Source: Pseudothauera lacus
GTDB taxonomy: Bacteria > Pseudomonadota > Gammaproteobacteria > Burkholderiales > Rhodocyclaceae
Length of the DNA stretch: 64,000 nt
Direction: 5' to 3'
Assembly: GCF_003034845.1 (NCBI RefSeq)
Contig: NZ_PZKC01000003.1
Coordinates: 124,001 to 188,000 of the forward strand
Shown: positions 56,583 to 64,000 of the stretch, one piece after another
How the letters are laid out: each line of letters starts with the position of its first letter
How positions within the stretch are numbered: position 1 is the first letter of the stretch
The notes under the pieces: model-generated
Database searches by the model: none
The model's input: only the letters and a program-made list of their open reading frames with translations
What the model was told of the DNA's origin: nothing
Program-made: the position numbers and the translations under genes

Positions 56583-57704
56583 TCAGGCCGCCTCGGCGAG
56601 GCTGCCGAAGCCGTCGCAATACCAGCCGTGGAGGAGTTCCACCAGGGCAGGGGGATATTCTCCGGCGGGCAGGCAGCGGCGGTGGCCGAGTTCCGCCAGC
56701 GCCGCCGACAGTGCTGGTGCGGCCTCGAGCGCTTCGCCGTTGAGGAAGAAGTCCTCGTCATGGAAGAGCAGTACCGAGCGCGCGTCGAGGCGGAAAGCGC
56801 GGCTGCGCAGGGCCTTGGCGAAACGCGCGGGTGACAGCGCATCCTCCGGTGGATCGAAGAACACGTGGGGCTTCGGTTCGGTCAGATAGGCGCCGAGAAA
56901 CTCCGCGACCATGCCACGATCCCAGCGAATGTCCTGCAGCATGCCCATCACCTGATCGACCATGGCGTCGCCGATGCGGGCAGAGTTGTCCTGCAGCGGC
57001 AGGCCCGGATCGGCATAGACCTTGTCGAGGCAGATGCGCTCCTGCAGCCAGCCGAGGAACTCGACTCCGAGTTCCTGCGCGGTGGGGGTGCGGAAGCCCA
57101 CCGAGTAGGTCATGCACTCACCCACCGCAATGCCGTTATGCGCCCAGTGCGGGGGCAGGTAGAGGAGGTCACCGGGTTCCAGCACCCAGTCGTGGACCGG
57201 GCGGAAATCCTTCAGAATGCGCAGCGGCGCGCCCTCGACCAGCGTGTGGTCCTTCTGGTCGCCGATCAGCCAGCGGCGCTTGCCCATGCCCTGCAGCAGG
57301 AAGACGTCGTAGTTGTCGAAATGGGGGCCGACCCCGCCGCCGTCGACGGCATAGCTCACCATGAGGTCGTCGAGGCGGGCCTGAGGGATGAAGTCGAAGC
57401 TGTGCAGCAGCGCGTCGCCCTCCGGCACCCACAGGTTGAGCCCCTGCACCAGTACCGTCCAAGGTGTGCGCTTGCCGCGCAGCCGGCTGCGGCGCTGGGG
57501 GCCGTGTTCGACCTCCCAGGTGTCACTGTCGTGACGCACCCAGCGTGATTCCACGTCGGGGTCGCAGGCCAGGTCGAAGACTTCGTCGCGGCTTACCACA
57601 CCGTTGAAGCCGGGCAGGGCCTGGCGCACCAGGAGGGGCTTTCTTTGCCAGTATTCCTCAAGGAACTGGCGGGGCGAGAGGCCCCCGAGCAAGGTCGTGA
57701 TCAT
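56583..57704 (-). CDS. roxA: Ribosomal oxygenase RoxA/YcfD type (cupin, JmjC-like)
   Basis: This 373-residue protein belongs to the 2-oxoglutarate and Fe(II)-dependent ribosomal protein hydroxylases; YcfD of Escherichia coli hydroxylates Arg81 of L16. The cupin core carries the iron ligands in VGPHFDNYDVFLLQ (HxD) and PPHWAHNGIA, after the start FLEEYWQRKPLLVRQAL. The C-terminal dimer and winged-helix parts are present. ATG 57704 is used; the frame extends 24 bases further. It is divergent from rlmD, which also acts on the ribosome, with a repeat element between them. Confidence 0.9.
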   Translation of the reverse strand: MITTLLGGLSPRQFLEEYWQRKPLLVRQALPGFNGVVSRDEVFDLACDPDVESRWVRHDSDTWEVEHGPQRRSRLRGKRTPWTVLVQGLNLWVPEGDALLHSFDFIPQARLDDLMVSYAVDGGGVGPHFDNYDVFLLQGMGKRRWLIGDQKDHTLVEGAPLRILKDFRPVHDWVLEPGDLLYLPPHWAHNGIAVGECMTYSVGFRTPTAQELGVEFLGWLQERICLDKVYADPGLPLQDNSARIGDAMVDQVMGMLQDIRWDRGMVAEFLGAYLTEPKPHVFFDPPEDALSPARFAKALRSRAFRLDARSVLLFHDEDFFLNGEALEAAPALSAALAELGHRRCLPAGEYPPALVELLHGWYCDGFGSLAEAA

Positions 57705-57719
57705 GGCGCGGATTATACT

Positions 57720-57817
57720 AGCCCGCATCTGTCACACCATCCCTGCTGCAGGCGCCGATGCACTCGCCGTGGCACGCCATACTCCCTCGCGAGGTGAGGG
57801 GGTGAGAAATGCGGGCT
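57720..57817. repeat. Dispersed inverted repeat, long copy
   Basis: A 98-base element has 9-base perfect inverted ends (AGCCCGCAT and ATGCGGGCT) and sub-terminal GTCACACC / GGTGAG. Its left half matches the reverse complement of the element at 5678-5730 through CACACC.TCCCT.CTGC.GG.GCC. It lies between the divergent roxA and rlmD genes, close to both starts. Confidence 0.65.
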
Positions 57818-57870
57818 GGCGCAGGAACACGGCAGTAGAATCCGCGCTTTGGCCGCAGTGGAATTACCCC

Positions 57871-59175
57871 ATGCCCCTGACCACCATCGAATCGCTCGAC
57901 CATGAGGGGCGCGGCGTGGCCCGCGTCGACGGCAAGGCGGTTTTCATCGAAGGCGCCTTGCCCGGCGAGACCGTCGAGTACGCCGTCGATCGCAGCCGCC
58001 CCAACTATGCCCAGGGCCATGTGCTGCGGGTGGTGCATGCCAGCGCCCAGCGCGTCGCGCCGCGCTGCCCGCATTTCGGCGTTTGCGGCGGTTGCTCGAT
58101 GCAGCACCTCGATGCGGTCGCCCAGGCCGCGGTCAAGCAGCGCGTGCTCGAGGATGCGCTGTGGCACGTCGGCCGCGTGCGCGCCGGCATCATCCATGCC
58201 GCCATCCATGGGCCTGCCTGGCATTACCGTGATCGCGCGCGTCTCACCGTGCGTGTGGTGCCGAGCAAGGGCGGCGTGCTGCTGGGTTTTCACCAGCGCC
58301 GTTCGAGCTATGTTGCCGACATGCGCGAATGCGCGGTGCTGCCGCGCCATGTCGGGGCGATGCTCGATGCCTTGCACGAACTGGTGGCGACGTTCTCCAT
58401 TGCCGACCGTGTGCCACAGATCGAGATGGCCGTGGGCGAGGACGGCACCGTGCTGGTGTTCCGCCATCTGCTGCCCTTCAGCGCCGCCGACGAGAGCCGC
58501 CTGGCCGATTTTGCCGACCGCCACGGTGTGCAGGTCTGGGTGCAGCCGGGTCAGCCCGACAGCGCGCGCCTGCTCCACCCGCAGACTGCGCCGGCGCTGC
58601 GCTACACCCTGCCAGAGTTCGACCTTGCACTGGCCTTCCGCCCGACCGATTTCACCCAGGTCAACGTCCACATCAACCGCCTGCTGATCCGCCGCGCCAT
58701 GCAACTGCTGCAGCCACAGGCCGGCGAGCGTATTGCCGACCTGTTCTGTGGCCTGGGCAACTTCACCCTGCCGATTGCCCGCAGCGGTGCCGCCGTGGTG
58801 GGTGTCGAGGGGGCCGACGCCCTCGTCCGGCGGGCGCGCGAAAATGCGCGCAGCAATGGCCTGGAAGCACTGACCGAATTCCACGCCGCCAACCTCTTCG
58901 AAACCACCGAAGACAGCCTGGCCGCCCTCGGTCCGCTCGACAAGCTGCTCATCGACCCGCCGCGCGAAGGCGCCATCGCCGTGGTCAAGGCCATATCTGC
59001 GCAGCAGCGTCCGCGGCGCATCGTCTACGTCTCCTGCAATCCCGCCACCCTGGCCCGCGATGCCGCAGTACTGGTGCACGAGAAAGGCTACCGCCTCAGC
59101 GGCGCCGGCATCGCCAACATGTTCCCGCATACCTCACACGTGGAGTCGGTGGCCGTCTTCGAGCACTGCGGCTGA
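57871..59175 (+). CDS. rlmD: 23S rRNA (uracil-1939-C5) methyltransferase
   Basis: This 434-residue enzyme methylates U1939 of 23S rRNA. It starts with a TRAM domain (LDHEGRGVARVDGKAVFIEG) and has the iron-sulfur cysteines CPHFGVCGGCSMQHL with a fourth in RECAVL. The SAM-binding core follows with ADLFCGLGNFTLPIAR, and the catalytic cysteine lies in YVSCNPATLARD. ATG 57871 is chosen over upstream frames that cross the repeat element. It stands near roxA, which also modifies the ribosome. Confidence 0.95.
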   Translation: MPLTTIESLDHEGRGVARVDGKAVFIEGALPGETVEYAVDRSRPNYAQGHVLRVVHASAQRVAPRCPHFGVCGGCSMQHLDAVAQAAVKQRVLEDALWHVGRVRAGIIHAAIHGPAWHYRDRARLTVRVVPSKGGVLLGFHQRRSSYVADMRECAVLPRHVGAMLDALHELVATFSIADRVPQIEMAVGEDGTVLVFRHLLPFSAADESRLADFADRHGVQVWVQPGQPDSARLLHPQTAPALRYTLPEFDLALAFRPTDFTQVNVHINRLLIRRAMQLLQPQAGERIADLFCGLGNFTLPIARSGAAVVGVEGADALVRRARENARSNGLEALTEFHAANLFETTEDSLAALGPLDKLLIDPPREGAIAVVKAISAQQRPRRIVYVSCNPATLARDAAVLVHEKGYRLSGAGIANMFPHTSHVESVAVFEHCG

Positions 59176-59193
59176 GTGCCATGAGGGTATAAT

Positions 59194-59290
59194 GCGCGCC
59201 GGTCTTGGCGCCGCCGCATCCGCGAGGATGCGGGGCGCTAGCGCAGCGCCGTCAGGCGCGCAGCTAAAACCGGCGGGGCCGTCAGGCCCC
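59194..59290. other. Three tandem hairpins upstream of tRNA-Ser
   Basis: Downstream of a TATAAT (59188-59193) there are three stems: CCGCATCC-GCGA-GGATGCGG (59214-59233), GCGCC-GTCA-GGCGC (59246-59259) and GGGGCC-GTCA-GGCCCC (59275-59290). The two last share the same GTCA loop. GCGCGCC at 59194-59200 can also pair with GGCGCGC at 59255-59261. It may be a tRNA leader, a small RNA or a repeat cluster; no ORF is present. Confidence 0.5.
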
Positions 59291-59319
59291 TTCAGGCAGT
59301 ATTGGCAGCACCAGAGTAT

Positions 59320-59407
59320 GGAAGCGTGGCAGAGTGGTCGATTGCACCGGTCTTGAAAACCGGCAACGGGCAACCGTTCGTGAGTTCGAATCTCACCGCT
59401 TCCGCCA
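59320..59407 (+). tRNA. tRNA-Ser (TGA anticodon)
   Basis: This is an 88-base class II tRNA with acceptor stem GGAAGCG/CGCTTCC, encoded GCCA, long variable arm and anticodon TGA in CCGGT-CTTGAAA-ACCGG, reading UCA. T-loop GTTCGAATC is normal. Confidence 0.97.
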
Positions 59408-59437
59408 GTCCTCGAACCGGAGTGCCTGTCCGCGACG

Positions 59438-60328
59438 ATGTCCGACCACCTTTCTTCCCTGCTGCGCGGCGATCACGACGGTGATCCGGTTGCTACCGCG
59501 GCGACCTGGATCGCGGCTGCGGATGGTCTGCTGGTTGCTGCGGGGGCGGGAATGGGGGTGGATTCCGGTCTGCCCGACTTTCGCGGTCCGCAGGGTTTCT
59601 GGCGTGCCTATCCGGGGCTCGGACGAATCGGTCTGGGCTTCGAGGAGATCGCCAATCCCCGCCATTTCGCCCGCGATCCGGCGCTGGCCTGGGGGTTCTA
59701 CGGCCATCGTCTCGACCTTTACCGGCGTACCGTTCCGCACCCCGGCTTTGCGCTGCTGCGCGCCATCGGAGCACGTCTGGCGCAGGGCGTCTTCGTGTTC
59801 ACTTCCAATGTAGATGGCCAGTTCCAGCGCGCCGGTTTCGTGCCCGCGCAGGTGGCCGAGGTGCATGGCTCCATTCACCACCTGCAGTGCCAGCATGGCT
59901 GTGCGGGGGCGATCTGGACGGCCGACGACTTCATCCCCGAGGTCGATGCAGCGGCCTGCCGGCTGCTCAACGAGGCGCCCCGCTGCGGCCACTGCGGGGC
60001 TGTGGCGCGGCCTAACATCCTGATGTTCGGCGATGCCGGTTGGCTGGAGGCTCGCAGTGCCGCCCAGATGGCACGTCTGCGGACCTGGTATGGCGGGGCC
60101 GGACGGGTCGTGGTGATCGAGATCGGTGCCGGTACGCGGGTGGCGACCGTACGTCATTTCAGTGCCAGCCACGGGCAGGCGCTGATCCGCATCAACCCGC
60201 AGCCCGAGGCCGCGCCGCCGGGGCCGGCCGTCCAGCTGCGCTGCGGGGCGCTGGACGGCTTGCGGGCCATCTATGCGGCGCTTGCCGCGCGGGGCTTGGT
60301 GGATGCCGAGCAGCTGCGTGCGTTTTAG
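59438..60328 (+). CDS. Sir2 family NAD-dependent protein deacetylase-like
   Basis: This 296-residue sirtuin has the NAD-binding GAGMGVDSGLPDFRGPQGFW, TSNVDGQFQRAGF, the catalytic His in EVHGSIHHLQC and a zinc-binding set CQHGC and CGHCGAVARP. The start region differs from the common GAGISxxSGIPDFR form (Met-Gly-Val-Asp in place of Ile-Ser), a known subgroup whose preferred reaction is not settled. Deacetylation or ADP-ribosyl transfer are both possible. It is convergent with the HD-GYP gene, overlapping its stop by four bases, and follows tRNA-Ser after 30 bases. Confidence 0.88.
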   Translation: MSDHLSSLLRGDHDGDPVATAATWIAAADGLLVAAGAGMGVDSGLPDFRGPQGFWRAYPGLGRIGLGFEEIANPRHFARDPALAWGFYGHRLDLYRRTVPHPGFALLRAIGARLAQGVFVFTSNVDGQFQRAGFVPAQVAEVHGSIHHLQCQHGCAGAIWTADDFIPEVDAAACRLLNEAPRCGHCGAVARPNILMFGDAGWLEARSAAQMARLRTWYGGAGRVVVIEIGAGTRVATVRHFSASHGQALIRINPQPEAAPPGPAVQLRCGALDGLRAIYAALAARGLVDAEQLRAF

Positions 60329-61488
60329 TGCACGCGTCCGCCGTGCTCGCTGTAGCCCCACAGGCGCGGCCAGTCGTAGTCGGGCAGGTGGTGGGGCTGG
60401 AGGTCGTGGGCGTAGCCCTGGATGTGATGATCGCGGGCGCCCAGCGGGCGGGGACGCGGTTCGCCGAGGATCCGCCCGCGCGCGTCGGTGAGGGAGAGGG
60501 CGCGCTGCGGGCGCAGGCCGGCGCCTGCATCGCGGCGGTTGATGAGGGCGAGCTCGCCGTTCGAGAGGCGCACCATGCTGCCGGGCGGGAAGGGGCCGAG
60601 GCGGTCGATGAGAAGGCGGACGATGTGCTTGTCGAGGCGTTCGAGGTCGTCTTCGAAGATGTGGCGGATGAGCTGCTCGCGCTGGGTGGCGTGGGCGATG
60701 TTCCAGTAACGCGGGTGGCGCCACTGGCGGCCGCGCAGGCGGGCGGCGAGGACGTCGGCGACGCGCAGCATGCGTGCGCCCAGCGTGATGGCGTTGCGCT
60801 CCAGCCCCAGCGGATAGCCGCTGCCGTCCACGTTTTCGTGGTGCTGGGCGACGGCGGCGATCCATTCGGCGGGCAACTCGCCACTGGCGACGAGCAGGCG
60901 CGCGGCGCGCTGGGGGTGGTCGGCGAGGGCGAGCTGCTGTTCTTCGTCCGGTGCCGCGCGCGAGGCGTGCATGGTGTCGTGCAGGGCGAGGCTGCCGAGG
61001 TTCATGGTGAGGGCGGCGCCGATGAGGTGCTCGACGCGTTGCGCGGGCAGACCGTGGGCGTGACCGATCTCGGCGACGAAGAGGGCGGCGAGCAGCACAT
61101 GGCCGGCGGCCGCGGCAGGCGGGCGGGCGAGGCGGGCATAGCCGATGCAGGCGTCGGGGTCGAAGCGCCAGGCGGCGTGGCACTGGGCGGCGAGGTCGAG
61201 GAGTTCTTCGGCGCGCGGGCCGCTGCCGCTGTCGAGCAGGGTTTCGATCAGGGCGAGGGCCTCGCCGACGTCGCGCAGGGTGCGCAGCGGCGCCTGGCGG
61301 GCGAAGTGCGGGACGCGCTGGGCCTGGCAATACACCCGGCGGCTGGCCGAGGCGTTGAGCAGTGCCGTGGCCAGGGGATGGCCGGCGCGCAGCAGCAGGG
61401 TGCCGTGGGCGTCGAAGAGATCACAGGGCGCGGGCAGGCCGTCGAGGGTCGGGGGCAGGACGAGGGGGCGCAGCTGCGGGGTGGACAT
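60325..61488 (-). CDS. Degenerate HD-GYP domain protein
   Basis: This 387-residue protein has a C-terminal half shaped like the c-di-GMP phosphodiesterase HD-GYP domain. The GYP part is kept (HHENVDGSGYP, 216-226), as is DHPQRAARLL. The metal-binding HD motif, however, reads MN (residues 162-163 in AALTMNLGSLAL), so catalysis is unlikely. It may instead bind c-di-GMP or act as a scaffold. The N-terminal region (about 1-100) is not recognised. AAGGAG precedes the ATG. It is probably cotranscribed with the methyltransferase gene upstream on the same strand. Confidence 0.85.
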   Translation of the reverse strand: MSTPQLRPLVLPPTLDGLPAPCDLFDAHGTLLLRAGHPLATALLNASASRRVYCQAQRVPHFARQAPLRTLRDVGEALALIETLLDSGSGPRAEELLDLAAQCHAAWRFDPDACIGYARLARPPAAAAGHVLLAALFVAEIGHAHGLPAQRVEHLIGAALTMNLGSLALHDTMHASRAAPDEEQQLALADHPQRAARLLVASGELPAEWIAAVAQHHENVDGSGYPLGLERNAITLGARMLRVADVLAARLRGRQWRHPRYWNIAHATQREQLIRHIFEDDLERLDKHIVRLLIDRLGPFPPGSMVRLSNGELALINRRDAGAGLRPQRALSLTDARGRILGEPRPRPLGARDHHIQGYAHDLQPHHLPDYDWPRLWGYSEHGGRVH

Positions 61489-61561
61489 TGTGCGGCTCCT
61501 TGAGGGGCGCGGGGTGTTGTCCTTTCCGTAGCGAGTTCCGTGCCAATGCGCGGCGTGGCGG

Positions 61562-62578
61562 CTACACCGTGAGCTCGACGATCTTCAGCGGCGGCTTGCC
61601 GTCGTGGCTGGGAAAGTCCGCCTCGGGGGTGATCCAGCGCACCGCATGTACGATGCGCCCGGCCTTGCGGGCGCTGCGCTGGAGCTGTGCCAGCCAGTCC
61701 TCGGCGGCCACTTCGGCGACGTTGTTGCAGCAGATCAGCGTGCCGCCTTCGGCGGTGGCGAGCAGTGCGGGCTTGAACAGCGCAGGGTAGTCGCGGATCA
61801 GGTCGACGACGCCGAAGGGGCTGCGGGCGTAGCGCGGGGGGTCAAGAAAGACCAGCTCGAAACGCTGTGCGGCCAGTTCGGGAAAGGGCGGCAGGCGCTT
61901 GCCGCGCACCACCTTGGGCTGGCCGATGCCGGCGTACTGGCGCAGGGCGGCAAAGGCGTCGCTGTGGACGAAGCGCACGCGGATGGGCAGTTCGTTGAGG
62001 CGGGCGTTGTCCTTGCCGATGGTGAGGCTGGAGGCGGCGAAATCGACGTTCACCACGTGACGTGCGCCGGCCTGCGCGGCGGCGATGCCGACGCCGCAGG
62101 TATAGGCGAAGACGTTGAGCACGCTGCGCCCGGCGGCCAGTTCCCTGACGCGTCGGCGTGCGGCGCGCAGGTCGAGGAAGAGCCACGGGTCCTGGCCGTC
62201 GTGGCGAGCCTGGAAGTGGTAGCGCACGCCCAGCTCGCTGAAGGTCCGGCGGCTCGCGGCGAGTTCCTGCTGGGCTGCCGGCAGGGGGTTGGCGATGCGC
62301 GAATTGCGCGCGCTGCGGTCGTTCCAGAGTAGCGGCAGGGCGGGGAAGGCGCTGGCGTAGAAGGTTTCGAGGATCGTCAGCTGCTCGGCGCTGAGCGGGC
62401 GGTGGAAGGTCTGGGCGAGGAGCAGCGGGCCATAGCGGTCCACGGTGAGGCCGGGGTGGCCTTCCACGGTGCCGTGGAACAGGCGGTAGGCGTCGGTGTC
62501 TTCGCTGGCGAGCTGGGCGAGCAGCGCGCTGCGGGCGGCAAGTGCGGTGGCGAGCTGGTCGCCGAGGGTGACAGGCAT
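61562..62578 (-). CDS. RlmI-like SAM-dependent methyltransferase
   Basis: This 338-residue protein resembles RlmI-type 23S rRNA m5C methyltransferases: DTDAYRLFHGTVEGHPGLTV at the start, then a SAM-binding core VLNVFAYTCGVGIAAAQAGA and a catalytic-region FLDPPRYARSPFG. It lacks the PUA domain seen in RlmI, so it might act on another RNA. ATG 62578 is chosen; upstream sequence in that frame is not similar to the family. It is divergent from rluE and upstream of the HD-GYP gene. Confidence 0.85.
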   Translation of the reverse strand: MPVTLGDQLATALAARSALLAQLASEDTDAYRLFHGTVEGHPGLTVDRYGPLLLAQTFHRPLSAEQLTILETFYASAFPALPLLWNDRSARNSRIANPLPAAQQELAASRRTFSELGVRYHFQARHDGQDPWLFLDLRAARRRVRELAAGRSVLNVFAYTCGVGIAAAQAGARHVVNVDFAASSLTIGKDNARLNELPIRVRFVHSDAFAALRQYAGIGQPKVVRGKRLPPFPELAAQRFELVFLDPPRYARSPFGVVDLIRDYPALFKPALLATAEGGTLICCNNVAEVAAEDWLAQLQRSARKAGRIVHAVRWITPEADFPSHDGKPPLKIVELTV

Positions 62579-62721
62579 GCTGAGGGATCCGGCGGCGGGG
62601 GCGCCAGTATGCCCCACTGCCGGCGCGGGCGACAGCGCCGCCGCTGCAGTGCCGGCGCATTCGCGCTAAGCTTCGCCCTCCCCGCATTGCCTTTGCCGGC
62701 CAGGGCGCCGCCCATCGACCG

Positions 62722-63327
62722 ATGTCCTCAGTGATCCTGCTCAACAAACCCTATGGCGTGCTGTGCCAGTTCTCCGCTGCGGACGGGCGCCCCACGCTCA
62801 AGGATCACGTACCGGTGCCGGGCGTGTATGCCGCCGGGCGACTCGATACCGACAGCGAAGGACTGCTGCTGCTGACCGACGACGGTGCCCTGCAGCACCG
62901 CATCGCCGATCCGCGCCACAAACTGCCGAAGACCTATCTGGTGCAGGTGGAGGGCGAGATCGACGAGGCGGCGCTGGCGGCGCTGCGTGCCGGGGTGGAT
63001 CTGGGCGATTTCGTCACCCGGCCATGCGCGGCGCGCCGCGTCGGAGAACCGGACTGGCTGTGGCCGCGCGACCCCCCGGTGCGCTTTCGCAAGAGCGTGC
63101 CGACGAGCTGGGTGGAGGTGGTGCTGCGCGAAGGCAAGAACCGCCAGGTGCGGCGCATGACCGCGCGGGTAGGCTTTCCCACCCTGCGGCTGATCCGTGT
63201 GGCGATTGGCGACTGGCGTGTGGACGGGCTGCTGCCCGGGCAGTGGCGGACGCTGGCGGTGAGCACGCAGGCGCGCGCACGTCCGCGCAGCGGCGGCAGC
63301 GCGCGCGCAGGCGGGCGAGGGCGGTAG
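62722..63327 (+). CDS. rluE: Ribosomal large-subunit pseudouridine synthase E
   Basis: This 201-residue RsuA/RluB/E/F-family synthase shows the catalytic aspartate in [30 protein letters not shown] and [15 protein letters not shown]. It has no S4 domain, as usual for RluE, which modifies 23S rRNA U2457. The C-terminal tail is low complexity and basic ([17 protein letters not shown]). The DUF192 gene starts two bases after the stop codon. Confidence 0.93.
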   Translation: MSSVILLNKPYGVLCQFSAADGRPTLKDHVPVPGVYAAGRLDTDSEGLLLLTDDGALQHRIADPRHKLPKTYLVQVEGEIDEAALAALRAGVDLGDFVTRPCAARRVGEPDWLWPRDPPVRFRKSVPTSWVEVVLREGKNRQVRRMTARVGFPTLRLIRVAIGDWRVDGLLPGQWRTLAVSTQARARPRSGGSARAGGRGR

Positions 63328-63328
63328 A

Positions 63329-63820
63329 ATGCGGTTCCCTTTCCGTGTCCGTGCTGCCGCCATGCATCCCGCCCGCTTCTTCCGTCTTTCCGCCGCCCTG
63401 CTGCTGGGGGTGTTTGCCGGCGTGCTCGGCGCGCAGCAGCAAGGCCTGCCGCTGGCCGAACTCGGGGTGGGCATGTACCGCATCGAGGCCGAAGTGGCGA
63501 ATACGCCGCAGAGCCGCCAGATCGGCCTCATGAACCGCCACGCGATGCCGGCGCAGCGCGGCATGGTGTTCGTCTTCACGCAGGCCGCCAGCCACTGCAT
63601 GTGGATGAAGAACACCTATATCCCGCTGTCGGTGGCTTTCATCGATGACGACGGGCGCATCCTCAACATCGCCGAGATGACCCCGCACAGCGAGGAAAGC
63701 CACTGTGCCGCGGGTGCGGCGCGCTATGCCCTGGAGATGAATCAGGGCTGGTTTGCGGCCAAGGGTATCGAGGCCGGAGCGCGCCTGCGCGGCCTCGATC
63801 GCCTGCCGCCGCCGCGCTGA
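63329..63820 (+). CDS. DUF192 secreted protein
   Basis: This 163-residue protein has a signal peptide (FRLSAALLLGVFAGVLGA) and a DUF192 domain with VANTPQSRQIGLMNRHAMPA, CMWMKNTYIPLSVAFIDDDG and YALEMNQGWFAAKGI. DUF192 proteins are small beta-barrel domains of unknown function, often exported. ATG 63329 follows GAGGGC and is two bases from rluE; ATG 63362 is a possible start with a shorter signal. It is translated with rluE. Confidence 0.9.
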   Translation: MRFPFRVRAAAMHPARFFRLSAALLLGVFAGVLGAQQQGLPLAELGVGMYRIEAEVANTPQSRQIGLMNRHAMPAQRGMVFVFTQAASHCMWMKNTYIPLSVAFIDDDGRILNIAEMTPHSEESHCAAGAARYALEMNQGWFAAKGIEAGARLRGLDRLPPPR

Positions 63821-63858
63821 ACGACGCGATGAATTGAGGGCTTTTCCACCGCCTTATC

Positions 63859-63879
63859 TGCCGGCAGAACTTGCCGGCA
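63859..63879. promoter_or_regulatory. Tandem TGCCGGCA palindromes upstream of flhB
   Basis: Two copies of the palindrome TGCCGGCA lie at 63859-63866 and 63872-63879, starting 13 bases apart, about 75 bases before the flhB start. They could bind a regulator of the flagellar operon. No sigma-54 or sigma-28 consensus is convincing in 63821-63954. Confidence 0.35.
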
Positions 63880-63954
63880 GGCGGCCATAATTGCCGCATG
63901 TCAATGTCCGTCCACCGCCCCGCGCGGCGATGACGGCAGACCGGAGAGGCGGCC

Positions 63955-64000
63955 GTGGCCGAAGAGAACGACCAGGAAAAGACAGAACAGCCATCAGCAC
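63955..64000 (+). CDS. flhB: FlhB flagellar export protein, N-terminal end
   Basis: The last 46 bases of the window open with GTG and read AEENDQEKTEQPSA, the conserved N-terminus of FlhB, the export-gate switch protein of the flagellar type III system. GGAGAGG lies seven bases upstream. The rest of the gene, presumably followed by flhA, lies outside the window. Confidence 0.85.
   Translation, partial: MAEENDQEKTEQPSA

Overview
The window is a GC-rich, gene-dense bacterial chromosome segment, most likely from a betaproteobacterium of the Rhodocyclales (Thauera/Azoarcus/Zoogloea type). The evidence is the gyrA-serC-pheA-hisC-tyrA-aroA-cmk-rpsA-ihfB supraoperon, the thrS-infC-rpmI-rplT-pheST-ihfA cluster, surE-pcm-nlpD-rpoS, a one-piece tmRNA encoding the tag ANDERFALAA, ubiG, and the start of flhB. 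The genus is inferred from gene content and order, not from a search.

Layout. 1-7109: the end of a sulfurtransferase gene, a PAS-GGDEF-EAL protein, a CBS/nucleotidyltransferase protein with a four-cysteine small protein, ogt, two roadblock-like proteins and an acyltransferase fused to a PilZ domain. 7317-12129: a P-type cation ATPase and a Na/Pi cotransporter. 12181-15191: a degraded genomic island against the 3' end of ssrA, holding a 5'-truncated yhaV toxin gene, an intact Fic gene, a small ORF resembling the C-terminal tail of the PrlF antitoxin, an AlpA-like DNA-binding gene and an integrase stub. 15194-18607: ssrA, ubiG, an OmpA-family gene and an amidohydrolase, all on the minus strand. 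18802-35657: gyrA, aromatic amino acid genes, rpsA, ihfB, lapAB, cysM, ydbH-ynbE-ydbL and an exonuclease. 35708-43285: tRNA-Val and translation genes, with IHF-alpha and a MerR-type regulator. 43350-47472: tRNA-Pro, a lipoprotein and surE-pcm-nlpD-rpoS. 47491-52298: a minus-strand moxR-DUF58-transglutaminase-mltB operon. 52442-59175: HDAC-like gene, dapA-bamC, an Ala/Glu-rich lipoprotein, roxA and rlmD. 59320-63820: tRNA-Ser, a sirtuin, a degenerate HD-GYP protein, an RlmI-like methyltransferase, rluE and a DUF192 protein. 63955: flhB begins.

How it works together. Most of the window is core metabolism and information processing, organised in tightly overlapping operons with clear intrinsic terminators. 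The unusual points are an in-frame AroA-Cmk fusion, an infC gene starting at ATC, several c-di-GMP proteins with altered motifs, two related dispersed inverted repeats, and the ssrA-linked island, where Fic and PrlF/YhaV remnants have been shuffled together. The island is the best candidate for unusual biology. The rest is mostly well-understood core genome.
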